NCBI GenBank assembly: GCA_040216885.1
Contig: JAVJOG010000015.1
Span: forward strand, 58,270-122,269
Reading direction: 5' to 3'
Origin: Parvibaculum sp040216885
GTDB lineage: Bacteria > Pseudomonadota > Alphaproteobacteria > Parvibaculales > Parvibaculaceae
Length of the DNA: 64,000 bases
The notes under the pieces were generated by a model. That model did not search any database. It saw only the letters and a list, made by a program, of their open reading frames with translations, and was not told the DNA's origin. This document shows positions 16,625-26,767 of the stretch, one piece after another; position 1 is the first letter of the stretch, and each line of letters opens with the position of its first letter. A program made the translations under genes and the position numbers.

Positions 16625-16852
16625 GTGCAGGTACTCGTTCGCGACAACAATGTCGATCAGGCCATGAAGGCCCTGAAGAAGAAGCTTCAGCGCGAAGGCG
16701 TGTTCCGCGAAATGAAGCTGCGCAACTTCTACGAGAAGCCCTCCGAGAAGCGCGCCCGCGAAAAGGCCGAAGCCATCCGCCGCGCCCGCAAGCTGGCCCG
16801 CAAGCGCGCCCAGCGCGAAAGCGGCGTCCCGGCGGCGGCAGCCAAGAAGTAA
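16625..16852 (+). CDS. rpsU: 30S ribosomal protein S21
   Basis: A 75-residue basic ribosomal protein: VLVRDNNVDQAMKALKKKLQREGVFREMK is the S21 signature, followed by an arginine- and lysine-rich helix. The start codon is GTG at 16625 with an ACAGG ribosome site. It has the short alanine-rich C-terminus common in alphaproteobacteria. It is followed by a strong terminator. Confidence 0.96.
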   Translation: MQVLVRDNNVDQAMKALKKKLQREGVFREMKLRNFYEKPSEKRAREKAEAIRRARKLARKRAQRESGVPAAAAKK

Positions 16853-16881
16853 ACCCGGCGCGTTCAATCCGCCGGAATGAC

Positions 16882-16908
16882 AACGCCCCCGCAATGCGGG
16901 GGCGTTTT
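16882..16908. terminator. Terminator of rpsU (shared with the GNAT gene)
   Basis: AACGCCCCCGC pairs with GCGGGGGCGTT over an AAT loop and leads into TTTTCGTTT. It lies between convergent genes. Confidence 0.9.
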
Positions 16909-16930
16909 CGTTTGGGCACCCGTCTGACGC

Positions 16931-17407
16931 TCAGATGCGTTTCGCCATCAATCGCTCATAAGTGCGGTAACCCGCCGCGTCATAGATGCGCCGCGCGCGA
17001 GCGTTGCTCTCCAGCACATAGAGCCTGATCTCGCCGATGCCGGCGGCTTTCGTATGCGCCTCCGCGGCTTCAAGCAGCGCCCGGCCGACGCCCTTGCCGC
17101 GCGCACCCTCATCGACGCTGATATCCCAGATCATCGCATGGCGGCGATGCTCCGGCCGCACAAAGGTGCCCGGATCCTCCTCGAAGGCGAAACTCAGAAA
17201 TCCAACGACGGCGCCGCCGCTTTCGGCAACCAGAGTCACACCGCCCTGGGCGGCGATCTCGCCGCTCACCCAGTCGAGATGGCTTTCGGCGGCCGAAGCA
17301 TCGGCCCGGTTGTCCTCGATCGCGGCCTCGAATTCGTTGAGCGCGCCCATCAGACGAATGAGCGCCGGGCGATCCGCGGCCCGCGCGGGGCGAACGACGA
17401 CACTCAT
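16931..17407 (-). CDS. GNAT-family N-acetyltransferase
   Basis: A 158-residue acetyltransferase. The acetyl-CoA site is GARGKGVGRALLEAAE (about 107-122), preceded by the WDISVDE strand and followed by LYVLESNARARRIYDAAGYRTYERLM. The start MSVVVRPARAADR is chosen; it comes one base after the stop of the upstream DUF6614 gene, so the two are cotranscribed. Acceptor unknown. Confidence 0.87.
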   Translation of the reverse strand: MSVVVRPARAADRPALIRLMGALNEFEAAIEDNRADASAAESHLDWVSGEIAAQGGVTLVAESGGAVVGFLSFAFEEDPGTFVRPEHRRHAMIWDISVDEGARGKGVGRALLEAAEAHTKAAGIGEIRLYVLESNARARRIYDAAGYRTYERLMAKRI

Positions 17408-17408
17408 C

Positions 17409-17759
17409 TCAGAACCGTTCCTCACCCTGTTCGCGCACCGGATCCGGGAAATCGCGGTAGAGCGCGAACTGGATGCCGGTCACCAGCGAGTTGACGTTGA
17501 AATGCTCGGTCTCGACCGGGTCCGCCCGCGTCGCCACCCAGTTGAAGGCGCTGTCGAGTTGCGTCAGGTCCGCGACCTCGACCATGAAATGGAACTCGCC
17601 GAGATGCGCCGGCGCGAGACCGAGTTTCTTGCGCATCAGCCGCCAGCCCTCGATGACGCCTTCGCGTTCGAGAAGCTCCATATAGCCGGTGAAGGCTTCG
17701 ACGAAATCCATGTCGCGCACGCCGGGCTTCAGGTTGAACCAGCCGTGATAGATGTCCAT
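17409..17759 (-). CDS. DUF6614-type conserved protein
   Basis: A 116-residue protein beginning MDIYHGWFNLKPGV with an internal DLTQLDSAFNWVATRADPVE block. The order of segments fits the small family DUF6614, whose compact alpha/beta shape recalls ferredoxin-like dimeric barrels. GGGGGAGAG lies just before the ATG at 17759; the frame extends 7 residues upstream. Cotranscribed with the GNAT gene that follows. Function unknown. Confidence 0.72.
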   Translation of the reverse strand: MDIYHGWFNLKPGVRDMDFVEAFTGYMELLEREGVIEGWRLMRKKLGLAPAHLGEFHFMVEVADLTQLDSAFNWVATRADPVETEHFNVNSLVTGIQFALYRDFPDPVREQGEERF

Positions 17760-17832
17760 GCCTCTCTCCCCCAATAGCAAACGGGCGGCGCCTATGTGAG
17801 CACCGCCCGTCCGATCCGTCCAGCGCGGGGGC

Positions 17833-19239
<1,407 letters not shown>

Positions 19240-19252
19240 GTCCGGGGCCCCC

Positions 19253-19570
19253 TCAGCGCTGCTTTTTCTTGTACATGGAGAGCATTCGCTGGGTGACCAG
19301 GAAGCCGCCGAAGATATTGACCGACGCCAGCACCACGGCGACGAAGCCGAAGCTCTTGGAAAGCCATCCGCCCTCGCCCGCCTGCGCGACATCGAGGCCG
19401 ACCGCGATCAGCGCGCCGACAATGATGACCGACGAAATGGCGTTGGTAACCGACATCAGCGGCGTGTGCAGCGCCGGCGTGACGCTCCAGACGACGTAAT
19501 AGCCGACGAAAATCGCGAGCACGAAGATCGCGAGCCTGAAAACAAAAGGATCGACAGCGGCCGCTTCCAT
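19253..19570 (-). CDS. pntAB: NAD(P) transhydrogenase subunit alpha, membrane part
   Basis: A 105-residue membrane subunit with three to four helices, the split-off C-terminal part of PntA as found in alphaproteobacteria. Conserved VGYYVVWSVTPALHTPLMSVTNAIS lies in the middle. Its ATG overlaps the pntA stop by one base (TGATG), with GGGAGG upstream. It ends 13 bases before pntB. Confidence 0.95.
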   Translation of the reverse strand: MEAAAVDPFVFRLAIFVLAIFVGYYVVWSVTPALHTPLMSVTNAISSVIIVGALIAVGLDVAQAGEGGWLSKSFGFVAVVLASVNIFGGFLVTQRMLSMYKKKQR

Positions 19571-20703
19571 CAGTTGCCTCCCTCGCGAAGTGACGGATGC
19601 ACAATCTGACCGTCGCGGGTCAGGCAGGTGCCCGTAATGGTTTCGTCTTCCCAGTCGATCGCAAGCGCCTTGGTTTCCTTGTCGATCAGGGGCGTGATGA
19701 AGTTGAGGAGGTTTTTGGCATAAAGCGACGAGGCGTCGACCGCGAGCTGGGCGGCGACATTGAGATCGCCGATCAGCGTGACGCCGTGCTTGACGACCCG
19801 CTTGCCGGGTTCCGACAGCGGGCAGTTGCCGCCGCGCTCGACCGCCAGGTCGACCAGGATCGAACCCGGCTTCATCGTCTTGACCATTTCCTCGCTGACA
19901 AGCTCCGGCGCCGGACGGCCCGGAATGAGCGCGGTGGTGATGACGATGTCCTGCTTCTTGATGTGTTCGGCAACGAGGGCCGCCTGACGGCGCTTGTAGT
20001 CTTCCGACATTTCCTTGGCATAACCGCCGGCGGCGTCGCCGCTTTCCTCGGATTCGACCATCACGAAGGTGCCGCCGAGGCTTTCGACCTGTTCCTTGGT
20101 GGCCGAACGCACGTCGGTCGCCGAAACGATGGCGCCGAGGCGCTTGGCCGTCGCGATCGCCTGCAGGCCCGCAACGCCGACGCCCATGACGAAGACGCGC
20201 GCCGGCGCGATGGTGCCCGCCGCCGTCATCATCATCGGCATGGCGCGGGTGAAGGCCGCCGCCGCGTTGATCACCGCCTTGTAGCCGGCAAGGTTCGACT
20301 GCGAGGAAAGCACGTCCATCGACTGGGCGCGGCTGATGCGCGGCATCAGCTCCATCGCAAAGGCGTTGACGCCGGCCGCCGCATATTTCTGGAAGCGGGC
20401 CTTGTCGTCATAAGGGTTGAGGATCGCGGCAAGCATCGCGCCCCGCTTCATCATCCCGAGTTCATCGTCGGTCGGCGCGCGCACCTTGAAGACGATGTCT
20501 GCGTCTTTCAGCGCCTCGGCCGCGCTCGAGGCGATTTCCGCGCCGGCCTCGCGGTAAAGCGCGTCGGAAATCGAGGCACCGTCGCCGGCACCCGCTTCGA
20601 CCGTGACCTGAAGGCCGAGCGCCGTCAGCTTCTTCACCGTCTCGACCGATGCTGCCACGCGGGTCTCGCCGTCGAGCCGTTCCTTCGGGATCGCAAGTTT
20701 CAT
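19570..20703 (-). CDS. pntA: NAD(P) transhydrogenase subunit alpha, NAD-binding part
   Basis: A 377-residue soluble subunit (domain I) that binds NAD(H). It has an alanine-dehydrogenase-like fold: KERLDGETRVA near the start, RISRAQSMDVLSSQ (about 122-135), and the Rossmann motif VMGVGVAGLQAIATAKRLGA. First gene of the three-gene operon. An inverted repeat lies 55 bases upstream of its start. Confidence 0.95.
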   Translation of the reverse strand: MKLAIPKERLDGETRVAASVETVKKLTALGLQVTVEAGAGDGASISDALYREAGAEIASSAAEALKDADIVFKVRAPTDDELGMMKRGAMLAAILNPYDDKARFQKYAAAGVNAFAMELMPRISRAQSMDVLSSQSNLAGYKAVINAAAAFTRAMPMMMTAAGTIAPARVFVMGVGVAGLQAIATAKRLGAIVSATDVRSATKEQVESLGGTFVMVESEESGDAAGGYAKEMSEDYKRRQAALVAEHIKKQDIVITTALIPGRPAPELVSEEMVKTMKPGSILVDLAVERGGNCPLSEPGKRVVKHGVTLIGDLNVAAQLAVDASSLYAKNLLNFITPLIDKETKALAIDWEDETITGTCLTRDGQIVHPSLREGGN

Positions 20704-20757
20704 GGATTCTCGCCTGTTCCCCGAACCGCCCGGCAGATGCCATGGCCGCTCAAGTGA

Positions 20758-20772
20758 GAATAAGAATTATTC
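20758..20772. promoter_or_regulatory. Inverted repeat GAATAA-GAA-TTATTC upstream of pntA
   Basis: A perfect 6-base inverted repeat with a 3-base spacer in an A+T-rich patch, 55 bases before the pntA ATG. It could be an operator or part of a promoter; the binding factor is unknown. Confidence 0.4.
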
Positions 20773-20846
20773 CAATAAGATGCGCTAGCGGACCATTTCA
20801 AGCTTGAGTCGCTCGAGAAACGCCCGGGTCGCGCGTGAACGCGCCG

Positions 20847-20996
20847 TCAGAGAAGGAAGAACGCCATCAGAATGAGAAGCACGGCGATGGCGGCGGTGCC
20901 CCATTTGCTCATGCCAATGAAGGCCTCGTAGGTCGAGAGATGGGATTTCACGTCCATCTCTTCGCTCCAGCCGTCCTGCGCCTTGTTCTCAGCCAT
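20847..20996 (-). CDS. aa3-type cytochrome c oxidase subunit IV
   Basis: A 49-residue protein, MAENKAQDGWSEEMDVKSHL followed by STYEAFIGMSKWG and one hydrophobic helix (TAAIAVLLILMAFFLL). The DVKSHLSTYEAFI...KWGT pattern is the COX4_pro_2 signature of the small, single-helix subunit found in alphaproteobacterial aa3 oxidases. It stands alone here, away from the other oxidase genes, as is usual. A TATAGT box lies about 50 bases upstream. Confidence 0.87.
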   Translation of the reverse strand: MAENKAQDGWSEEMDVKSHLSTYEAFIGMSKWGTAAIAVLLILMAFFLL

Positions 20997-21142
20997 GCTA
21001 CCTCGCCCGGTTTCTGCTTTGCCCAAGCCTGTTTTGAGCGAGCCGGACTATAGCAAACGAACCGCCTGCGGCAAGCGCTCAAGCCCCGGTCTCCTGCCCC
21101 GGATGCGGGCAGGGGATGTGCATATCCGAACAGGCGGACGGG

Positions 21143-22126
21143 CTACTCGCCGAAGGGCGAAGGCAGCGGCCCGCCGGCCGCCTTGCGCGACGGGGCGGAA
21201 TGGTCCCAGTCGGCCAGCAGCGCGCGCAGAGCGGCAACGAAGGCCAGCGGCTGGTCGAGCATCACGTGATGCCGCGCCTGCGGGATCTCGATGACGGGTG
21301 CCGCGCGGCCAAGCAGATTGAACATGTACTCGCCGATTTCGGCCGGCAGCAGCACCGAAAATTCGCCGCGCATGATGGCGATGCGGCAGCGCGTGGCGGC
21401 AAGCCGCGCGCCCATGTCGCCGATATTGAAACGCTGCCAGATCGCCGGATCGAACTTCCACGTCCAGCCTTCGCCGCCTTCGGGATTGACGACCTCTTTC
21501 AGCGAATGGCGCGCAATGTAATCGACGATGTATCGGTTCTCGCAGGGCTGGGGCGGCGCGAGGCGGAAGCGCCCCATCGCTTCATCGAGCGTCGGATAAA
21601 TGCGATGCGGACGGAACTCGCGGTTGGGCGGGCCGCCGGGCCGGTCCGGCGGGTTGACCGGGCTGTCGACGATCACGGTGCCGGCAAGTCGCTCGCCGTA
21701 AAGCGCGCCGGTGAGGATGGTGATAAAACCGCCGAAGGAATGCCCGACGATGATCGGCGGTTCCTCGCAGGCGAAGAAGCCCGCATCCTCGCAGACCGCG
21801 ATCTGTTCCTCGGCAAATGTCTCGATCGTGTAGCGCTCGCGCCAGCCGCTATCGCCCATGCCGCTGACATCGATGGCGGCCACCGAATATTCCCGCGCCA
21901 GAAACGGCGCGACGAAGGACCACCAGCGCGCATGGGCGCCGTTGCCATGCACCAGCAGCAGACCGGGCTTTGCCGGATCGCCCCAGCGCAAATAGTGAAC
22001 GCGCGTGCCCTCGACTTCGACATGGCGGCTTTCCGGCACGACGGCGACCGCGCGCGTGAACCAGCCCGGCGCAACGGTGACGGTCGGGCCTTCCTCGTCG
22101 CCGGGCGCAAGCGGAAAATCACTCAC
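21143..22126 (-). CDS. Alpha/beta-hydrolase fold protein
   Basis: A 327-residue hydrolase. The oxyanion motif LLVHGNGAHARWW is near 56-68, GMGDSGW near 88, the nucleophile elbow GHSFGG near 125, and the likely catalytic histidine in ARHHVMLDQP near 295. The start is GTG overlapping the thioesterase stop (GTGA), so it is translated in coupling with that gene. It is a clear paralogue of the protein at 46382: both share HGNGAHA, GGMGDS-like, FRLAPxQPC, WTWKFD and HHxMLDQP segments. Substrate unknown; possibly an ester or epoxide of a lipophilic compound. Confidence 0.85.
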   Translation of the reverse strand: MSDFPLAPGDEEGPTVTVAPGWFTRAVAVVPESRHVEVEGTRVHYLRWGDPAKPGLLLVHGNGAHARWWSFVAPFLAREYSVAAIDVSGMGDSGWRERYTIETFAEEQIAVCEDAGFFACEEPPIIVGHSFGGFITILTGALYGERLAGTVIVDSPVNPPDRPGGPPNREFRPHRIYPTLDEAMGRFRLAPPQPCENRYIVDYIARHSLKEVVNPEGGEGWTWKFDPAIWQRFNIGDMGARLAATRCRIAIMRGEFSVLLPAEIGEYMFNLLGRAAPVIEIPQARHHVMLDQPLAFVAALRALLADWDHSAPSRKAAGGPLPSPFGE

Positions 22127-22566
22127 TTCGCCGGCCTCTCGCTGAGCGCCTTGAAGACGGCGGTGCCGGTCATGATCGTGCGGTCGCCGCTCCAGATGCG
22201 GCCCTGCACGGTGAAGAAATCGTCCTCGCGGCCGACCACCTCCGCCGTGCCCTCGACCCATTCGCCGATTTTCGCGCCCGACAGGAAATCGGTCAGCAAC
22301 CGGACCGTCACCCAGTAGCGATGCACCTCCATGGTGATCGCATGGCCGAACGCCATGTCGGCAAACGCCATCAGCATGCCGCCATGGCAGTTGCCCATGC
22401 CGTTGGTGTGATGTTCCTGCACCAGAAAGGCGCGCGTGTAGCGGCCATCCACTTCGGTCTTTTCGTAGAGCGGGCCGATCTGCCGTCCGAAGCCGTGGAA
22501 CCAGTTGAGGTTCTGGTAGCCCTCGGGCAGCGCGATAGAATTTTCCTCGAGGAGATCGTCTGTCAT
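22123..22566 (-). CDS. PaaI/hotdog-fold acyl-CoA thioesterase
   Basis: A 147-residue single hotdog domain. HTNGMGNCHGGMLMAFADMAFGHA is the family core, where GNCHGGMLMAFAD carries the active-site region. Expected to hydrolyse acyl-CoA or aryl-CoA esters in the cytosol. It is followed by the coupled alpha/beta hydrolase. Confidence 0.87.
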   Translation of the reverse strand: MTDDLLEENSIALPEGYQNLNWFHGFGRQIGPLYEKTEVDGRYTRAFLVQEHHTNGMGNCHGGMLMAFADMAFGHAITMEVHRYWVTVRLLTDFLSGAKIGEWVEGTAEVVGREDDFFTVQGRIWSGDRTIMTGTAVFKALSERPAK

Positions 22567-22611
22567 GGCCGGAAACTCTGAAGGGAGCGGGAAACGGAAC
22601 GGCGCGGGCGC

Positions 22612-24000
22612 TCAGGCGGCGAGCGGCACGCCCGCCTTCTTTAGCGCGGCGCTCTGGCGCTTGTCGAGCGCCGCGGTGTCGAACGCCGCGATGGCCTCGT
22701 TGAAAAGCCGATGGAAATTGAGCTCCGCACCGAGATGCAGGAAGACCGCGCCGAGGCCGATCGCCGCCCTGTCCATGAACACGAATTCGCGCGGCGGCGT
22801 CACGGGCCCAAGCTCGCGCAACCGCTTGTGAACCGCGAAGGCTTCCTTGCGGCCATATTCGCCGGGCCTGACGCCGTCGGCGACCGAACGCACCCGGTCG
22901 TCGAGCATCGGCGCATAGATGAACCGCGCCCAGACATTCAGCGTGTCGATCAGCTCGGCGGAGAGATTGCGGAAGCCCCAGTTTTCATAGGCCGCCGCCG
23001 CGCGGTCGCGGTCACTCGTTTCGAGCGCGCGATAAAGCTCGACGACGCCGGCGACGAAACCCGGCGGAAAGACGCGGATGCAGCCATAGTCGAGCAGGTT
23101 GATCCCGAAATCCGGCCGCACCGTGTAGTTTCCGAGATGCGGATCGCCGTGAATGACGCCGAAGCGCGAGAACGGCGTCCACCAGGCCGCGAACATCGTC
23201 TCGGCAATGGCGTTGCGCACGTCCATCTCGTGGTCGCGAAAATCGAGCAGCGGCCTGCCGTCGAGCCAGCCCATGGTGAGCAGACGTTTGGTGGAAAGGT
23301 CAGAATAAACGTCGGGAACGGCGACACGCGCGTCGCCGGCGAAGATATGCGCATAGAGACGCATATGCGCCGCCTCGCGCTCATAGTCGAGTTCCTCGCG
23401 CAATCGCTCGCCGATCTCGGCATACATTTCACGCGTGTCGATGGCGCTGTCCATGCGGCGATGGATCGAAAAAATGAGCCCGAGCTGCCGGAGATCGGCA
23501 TCGACCGCCGATTGCATGTCGGGATATTGCAGCTTCACGGCCAGCAATGTGCCGTCGAGCGCCGTGGCGCGGTGCACCTGGCCGAGCGAGGCGGCGGCGG
23601 CCGCTTCGCGCGCGAAGCTCTCGAACCGCGCCTCCCAGCCCGGCCCGAGCTCGGCGCGCATCCGCCGCTTGACGAAGGGCCAGCCCATCGGCGGCGCCGC
23701 CGACTGCAACTCCGCCAGCTCGGCGGCAAACTCCGCCGGCACCGCATCCGGAATGGTCGCAAGCATCTGCGCGACCTTCATGATTGGCCCCTTGAGGCCG
23801 CCCAATGCCGATTTCAGCTCGCGCGCGGTGCGGTCGTTGAAGGTGCTGACGCCGAAGAGCCGCCCGCCCGCGGCCCGCGCCGCGATGCCGCCGACGCCGG
23901 CACCGACCTGCGCATAGCGCCGGACGCGACGCCCGAGACGGTTGGCTTCGTCGTCTTTCGGCGGTTTCTCCGGCGGCTCGCGCGGCGGCTGCCGGCTCAT
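22612..24000 (-). CDS. ABC1/UbiB-family atypical kinase-like protein
   Basis: A 462-residue member of the ABC1/ADCK (COQ8, UbiB) family. The extension motif reads KVAQ (75-78) instead of KxGQ; the alanine-rich loop AAAAASLGQ is at 133-141, the ATP lysine at about 156 (AVKLQYP), the catalytic segment HGDPHLGN at 284-291 and a DYG metal motif at 304-306. Members support ubiquinone synthesis or lipid homeostasis by ATPase activity. It lacks the C-terminal membrane helices of UbiB, so it may be a lipid-related paralogue. The start overlaps the stop of the oligoendopeptidase gene (ATGA). Confidence 0.85.
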   Translation of the reverse strand: MSRQPPREPPEKPPKDDEANRLGRRVRRYAQVGAGVGGIAARAAGGRLFGVSTFNDRTARELKSALGGLKGPIMKVAQMLATIPDAVPAEFAAELAELQSAAPPMGWPFVKRRMRAELGPGWEARFESFAREAAAAASLGQVHRATALDGTLLAVKLQYPDMQSAVDADLRQLGLIFSIHRRMDSAIDTREMYAEIGERLREELDYEREAAHMRLYAHIFAGDARVAVPDVYSDLSTKRLLTMGWLDGRPLLDFRDHEMDVRNAIAETMFAAWWTPFSRFGVIHGDPHLGNYTVRPDFGINLLDYGCIRVFPPGFVAGVVELYRALETSDRDRAAAAYENWGFRNLSAELIDTLNVWARFIYAPMLDDRVRSVADGVRPGEYGRKEAFAVHKRLRELGPVTPPREFVFMDRAAIGLGAVFLHLGAELNFHRLFNEAIAAFDTAALDKRQSAALKKAGVPLAA

Positions 24001-25775
24001 TCCATCGCCTCAAGTTCGTCGATGAAGCCCCGGATCACCGAAAGCCCCTTGTCCCAGAAGGCGGGGTCCGACGCGTCGAGCCCGAAAGGCGCCAGCAATT
24101 CCTTGTGGCGAAGCGTACCGCCCGCCTCCAGCATCCGCAGATAGCGCTCGGCAAATCCCTCCTGCGCCTGCTCGTAAACCGCATAGAGCGAATTCACCAG
24201 GCAGTCGCCGAAGGCATAGGCATAGACATAGAACGGCGCGTGGATGAAATGCGAAACGTAGCACCAGTAAGTTTCGTAGCCCTCGCCGAACCGGATCGCC
24301 GGGCCGAGGCTCTCGCTCTGCACGTCGAGCCAGATGCGGCCAATATCGTCGGCCGTCAGCTCGCCTTCGCGCCGCGCCGTGTGGACCTGCCGCTCGAATG
24401 TATAAAACGCCGTCTGCCGCACGACGGTGTTGAGCATGTCCTCGACCTTGGAGGCCAGCATCGTCTTACGCCGCGCCGCGTCGGGCGCCGACGCCAGCAG
24501 TTTGCGGAAGGTCAGCATCTCACCGAAGACGCTCGCGGTCTCGGCCAGCGTCAACGGCGTGTCGGCCATCAGCGCGCCCTGCTTTGCCGCCAGCACCTGA
24601 TGGACGCCGTGACCAAGTTCATGCGCAAGCGTCATCACGTCGCGCGTCTTGCCCTGATAATTGAGCAGCACATAAGGATGCGCGCTCGGCACCGTCGGAT
24701 GCGAGAAGGCGCCGCTCGCCTTGCCGGGACGCATCGGCGCGTCGATCCAGCCCTGTTCGAAAAACCGCTCGGCGATCGACGCCATTTGCGGCGTGAAGCC
24801 GCGATAAGCCTCCAGCACCGTGTCGCGCGCCTGCGCCCATGGAATGGTCGCGTCGTCGGACTGCGGCAGCGGCGCATTGCGGTCCCAGTATTCGAGTTTT
24901 TCGAGCCCGAGCCATTTCGCTTTCATCGCGTAGTAGCGATGCGAGAGTGCCGGATAGGAACGCTGCACGGCCTCGGTCAGCGCCGCAACGACCTCAGGCT
25001 CGACGCGATTGGCGATGTGCCGCGACTGTGCGATGTCGGCGAAACCGCGCAGCCGGTCCTCGATCTCCTTGTCCTTGGCGAGTGTGTTGGTGACGAGCGC
25101 AAGAAGCGGAATGTTCGCCTTGAAGGTTCTGGCAAGCGCCTGTGCCGCCGCCGCGCGCCTGGCCCCGTCCTTGTCGGACAGGAGATGCAGCGCGCCTTCG
25201 AGCGCCAGCGTCTCGCCATCAACCTCGAATGCGAGCCGCGCCATGGTTTCGTCGAACAGCCTGTTCCACGCCGCATGGCCGGTGACGCTCTTTTCATGGA
25301 GCAGCGTTTCAAGTTCGTCGGAAAGCTGATACGGCCGCATCGCGCGCAGATCGCGCAACCATGGTCCGTAATGCGCGAGTGCGGGCGTCTCAAGCGCCTG
25401 TTCCAACGCCGCATCGTCCAGCCTGTTGAGTTCGAGTGCGAAAAACAGCAACCCCGTCGAGATCGTCGTCACGCGCTCCTGCATGTCGCCGTAGAATTTA
25501 GCATGCACGGGATCCGTGTTGTCCTGCGCATAGAGAAGCCCCGCAAAGGACATCAAGCGGCCGAGACGGTCCTCGATCGCTTCGTAGGCGCGGACGGCCT
25601 CGGCGAGTTGCACGCCGCCATCGGGCGCGTCAGCCAACGTTGCGATCCGGCCGCGATAGCGTGCATTGAATGTTTCGGCGTCACGCGCCGCCGCCGCGAG
25701 ATCGGCTTTTACCTCCGGCGCACCGGGGCCCGCATAGAGGTCGGCGAGATTCCATGTCGGCAGGGAAACGGACAT
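23997..25775 (-). CDS. pepF: M3-family oligoendopeptidase F
   Basis: A 592-residue zinc peptidase that cuts short peptides in the cytosol. The zinc motif HELGH is at 385-389, with the third ligand glutamate expected in TLAETASVFGEM shortly after. The helical N-terminal lid and the C-terminal HFIHAPFYVYAYAFGD block are typical. The start MSVSLPTWNL has GAAGGA upstream; an ATG 13 codons earlier has no ribosome site. First gene of a group that continues with the ABC1 gene. Confidence 0.92.
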   Translation of the reverse strand: MSVSLPTWNLADLYAGPGAPEVKADLAAAARDAETFNARYRGRIATLADAPDGGVQLAEAVRAYEAIEDRLGRLMSFAGLLYAQDNTDPVHAKFYGDMQERVTTISTGLLFFALELNRLDDAALEQALETPALAHYGPWLRDLRAMRPYQLSDELETLLHEKSVTGHAAWNRLFDETMARLAFEVDGETLALEGALHLLSDKDGARRAAAAQALARTFKANIPLLALVTNTLAKDKEIEDRLRGFADIAQSRHIANRVEPEVVAALTEAVQRSYPALSHRYYAMKAKWLGLEKLEYWDRNAPLPQSDDATIPWAQARDTVLEAYRGFTPQMASIAERFFEQGWIDAPMRPGKASGAFSHPTVPSAHPYVLLNYQGKTRDVMTLAHELGHGVHQVLAAKQGALMADTPLTLAETASVFGEMLTFRKLLASAPDAARRKTMLASKVEDMLNTVVRQTAFYTFERQVHTARREGELTADDIGRIWLDVQSESLGPAIRFGEGYETYWCYVSHFIHAPFYVYAYAFGDCLVNSLYAVYEQAQEGFAERYLRMLEAGGTLRHKELLAPFGLDASDPAFWDKGLSVIRGFIDELEAME

Positions 25776-25871
25776 CGGAAAGAGTTCCTTCGCGGGAATA
25801 AGGGGCGCTGCCATCTATATTGCGCGGGAAGGTCCGTCGTTCAACGCGCAGAATGCCGATTTGCCCGGCGC

Positions 25872-25909
25872 ACAAAAGAAAAGGGCCCCGGTCTTGCGAC
25901 CGGGGCCCT
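25872..25909 (-). terminator. Terminator of the OmpA-family gene
   Basis: On the minus strand AGGGCCCCGGTC pairs with GACCGGGGCCCT over a 4-base loop and runs into TTTTCTTTT, about 20 bases after the stop. Confidence 0.9.
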
Positions 25910-25930
25910 GATCTTGTCGATCGTCAGGCT

Positions 25931-26767
25931 TTAGCAGCCCGCAACAACCGCGCGGCGGTTGAGCGGCTCACGCACGCCGTCGCCCGTCTGCACCGCGAGC
26001 TGGGTTTCGCCAGCCGAGGAGGCGCTGCAGAGCGACTTGCCCTGCGCGGTCAGCGCGTTGGAAACCGTGTTCGCACGGCGCTGGCCAAGAGCCTGGTTGT
26101 AGGCATTGCTGCCCGACGTATCGGTGTGACCGACAACCGAGAGCGAACCGGTCGTCTCGGCGACGATCTGATCGATCACCGACTGCGCGTCCGGCGTCAG
26201 GTTGTACTTGTCGAAACCGAAATAGATGGTCCACGGACCCGCGGCCTGCAGGGAGCAAGCGGTCAGGGCTTCGTAGAACGCGGCCTTTTCGGCTTCCACG
26301 CGATCCGGCTGCACCGGGCCGCCTTCACCACCGAAATACGAGCCGTTCACACCGAGCTTGTTGTCGCTCGCCTGCTCAACCCAGCCATCGTAATAACGCT
26401 GGGCCTTGGCGCAGGCGCAACCGCGCTCGGTCCGGCCGCCATTATCGAGGGCCGCCATCAGTTTTGCCCGGGCGTCCTGCAGCTCAGGCAGATCGCTCGG
26501 AAGAACCCCCATCGTCGAGGGATCGAAAGGAAGAACGGTTTCGCCAGCAGCCGCAGCGCGGCCCTTGGCGACAATCACAGCCGTATCGACCCAGTTGCAG
26601 TCGACATAAGCTTCCGAAGTCGCTCTGTCCTGATATTCGCGAGCCAGGCACGCGTTGAAGGAGTCGCCCTGAATGTCTTGATGCAGGTACGATTCAGCCG
26701 TCCACGTGCCGCAACCAGCCAGCACCAGGAAGGAACCCAACGCTATCAGCCGGGATATCATTTTCAT
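25931..26767 (-). CDS. OmpA-family lipoprotein
   Basis: A 278-residue outer-membrane lipoprotein. The signal peptide ends in the lipobox LAGC (Cys19). The C-terminal OmpA-like domain (about 165-278) holds IYFGFDKYNLTPDAQSVID and the peptidoglycan-binding region SVVGHTDTSGSNAYNQALGQRRANTV. The middle part has paired cysteines (CLAREY, CNW, CACAK), unusual for Pal-like proteins. The role is probably to tie the outer membrane to peptidoglycan. A strong terminator follows. Confidence 0.87.
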   Translation of the reverse strand: MKMISRLIALGSFLVLAGCGTWTAESYLHQDIQGDSFNACLAREYQDRATSEAYVDCNWVDTAVIVAKGRAAAAGETVLPFDPSTMGVLPSDLPELQDARAKLMAALDNGGRTERGCACAKAQRYYDGWVEQASDNKLGVNGSYFGGEGGPVQPDRVEAEKAAFYEALTACSLQAAGPWTIYFGFDKYNLTPDAQSVIDQIVAETTGSLSVVGHTDTSGSNAYNQALGQRRANTVSNALTAQGKSLCSASSAGETQLAVQTGDGVREPLNRRAVVAGC

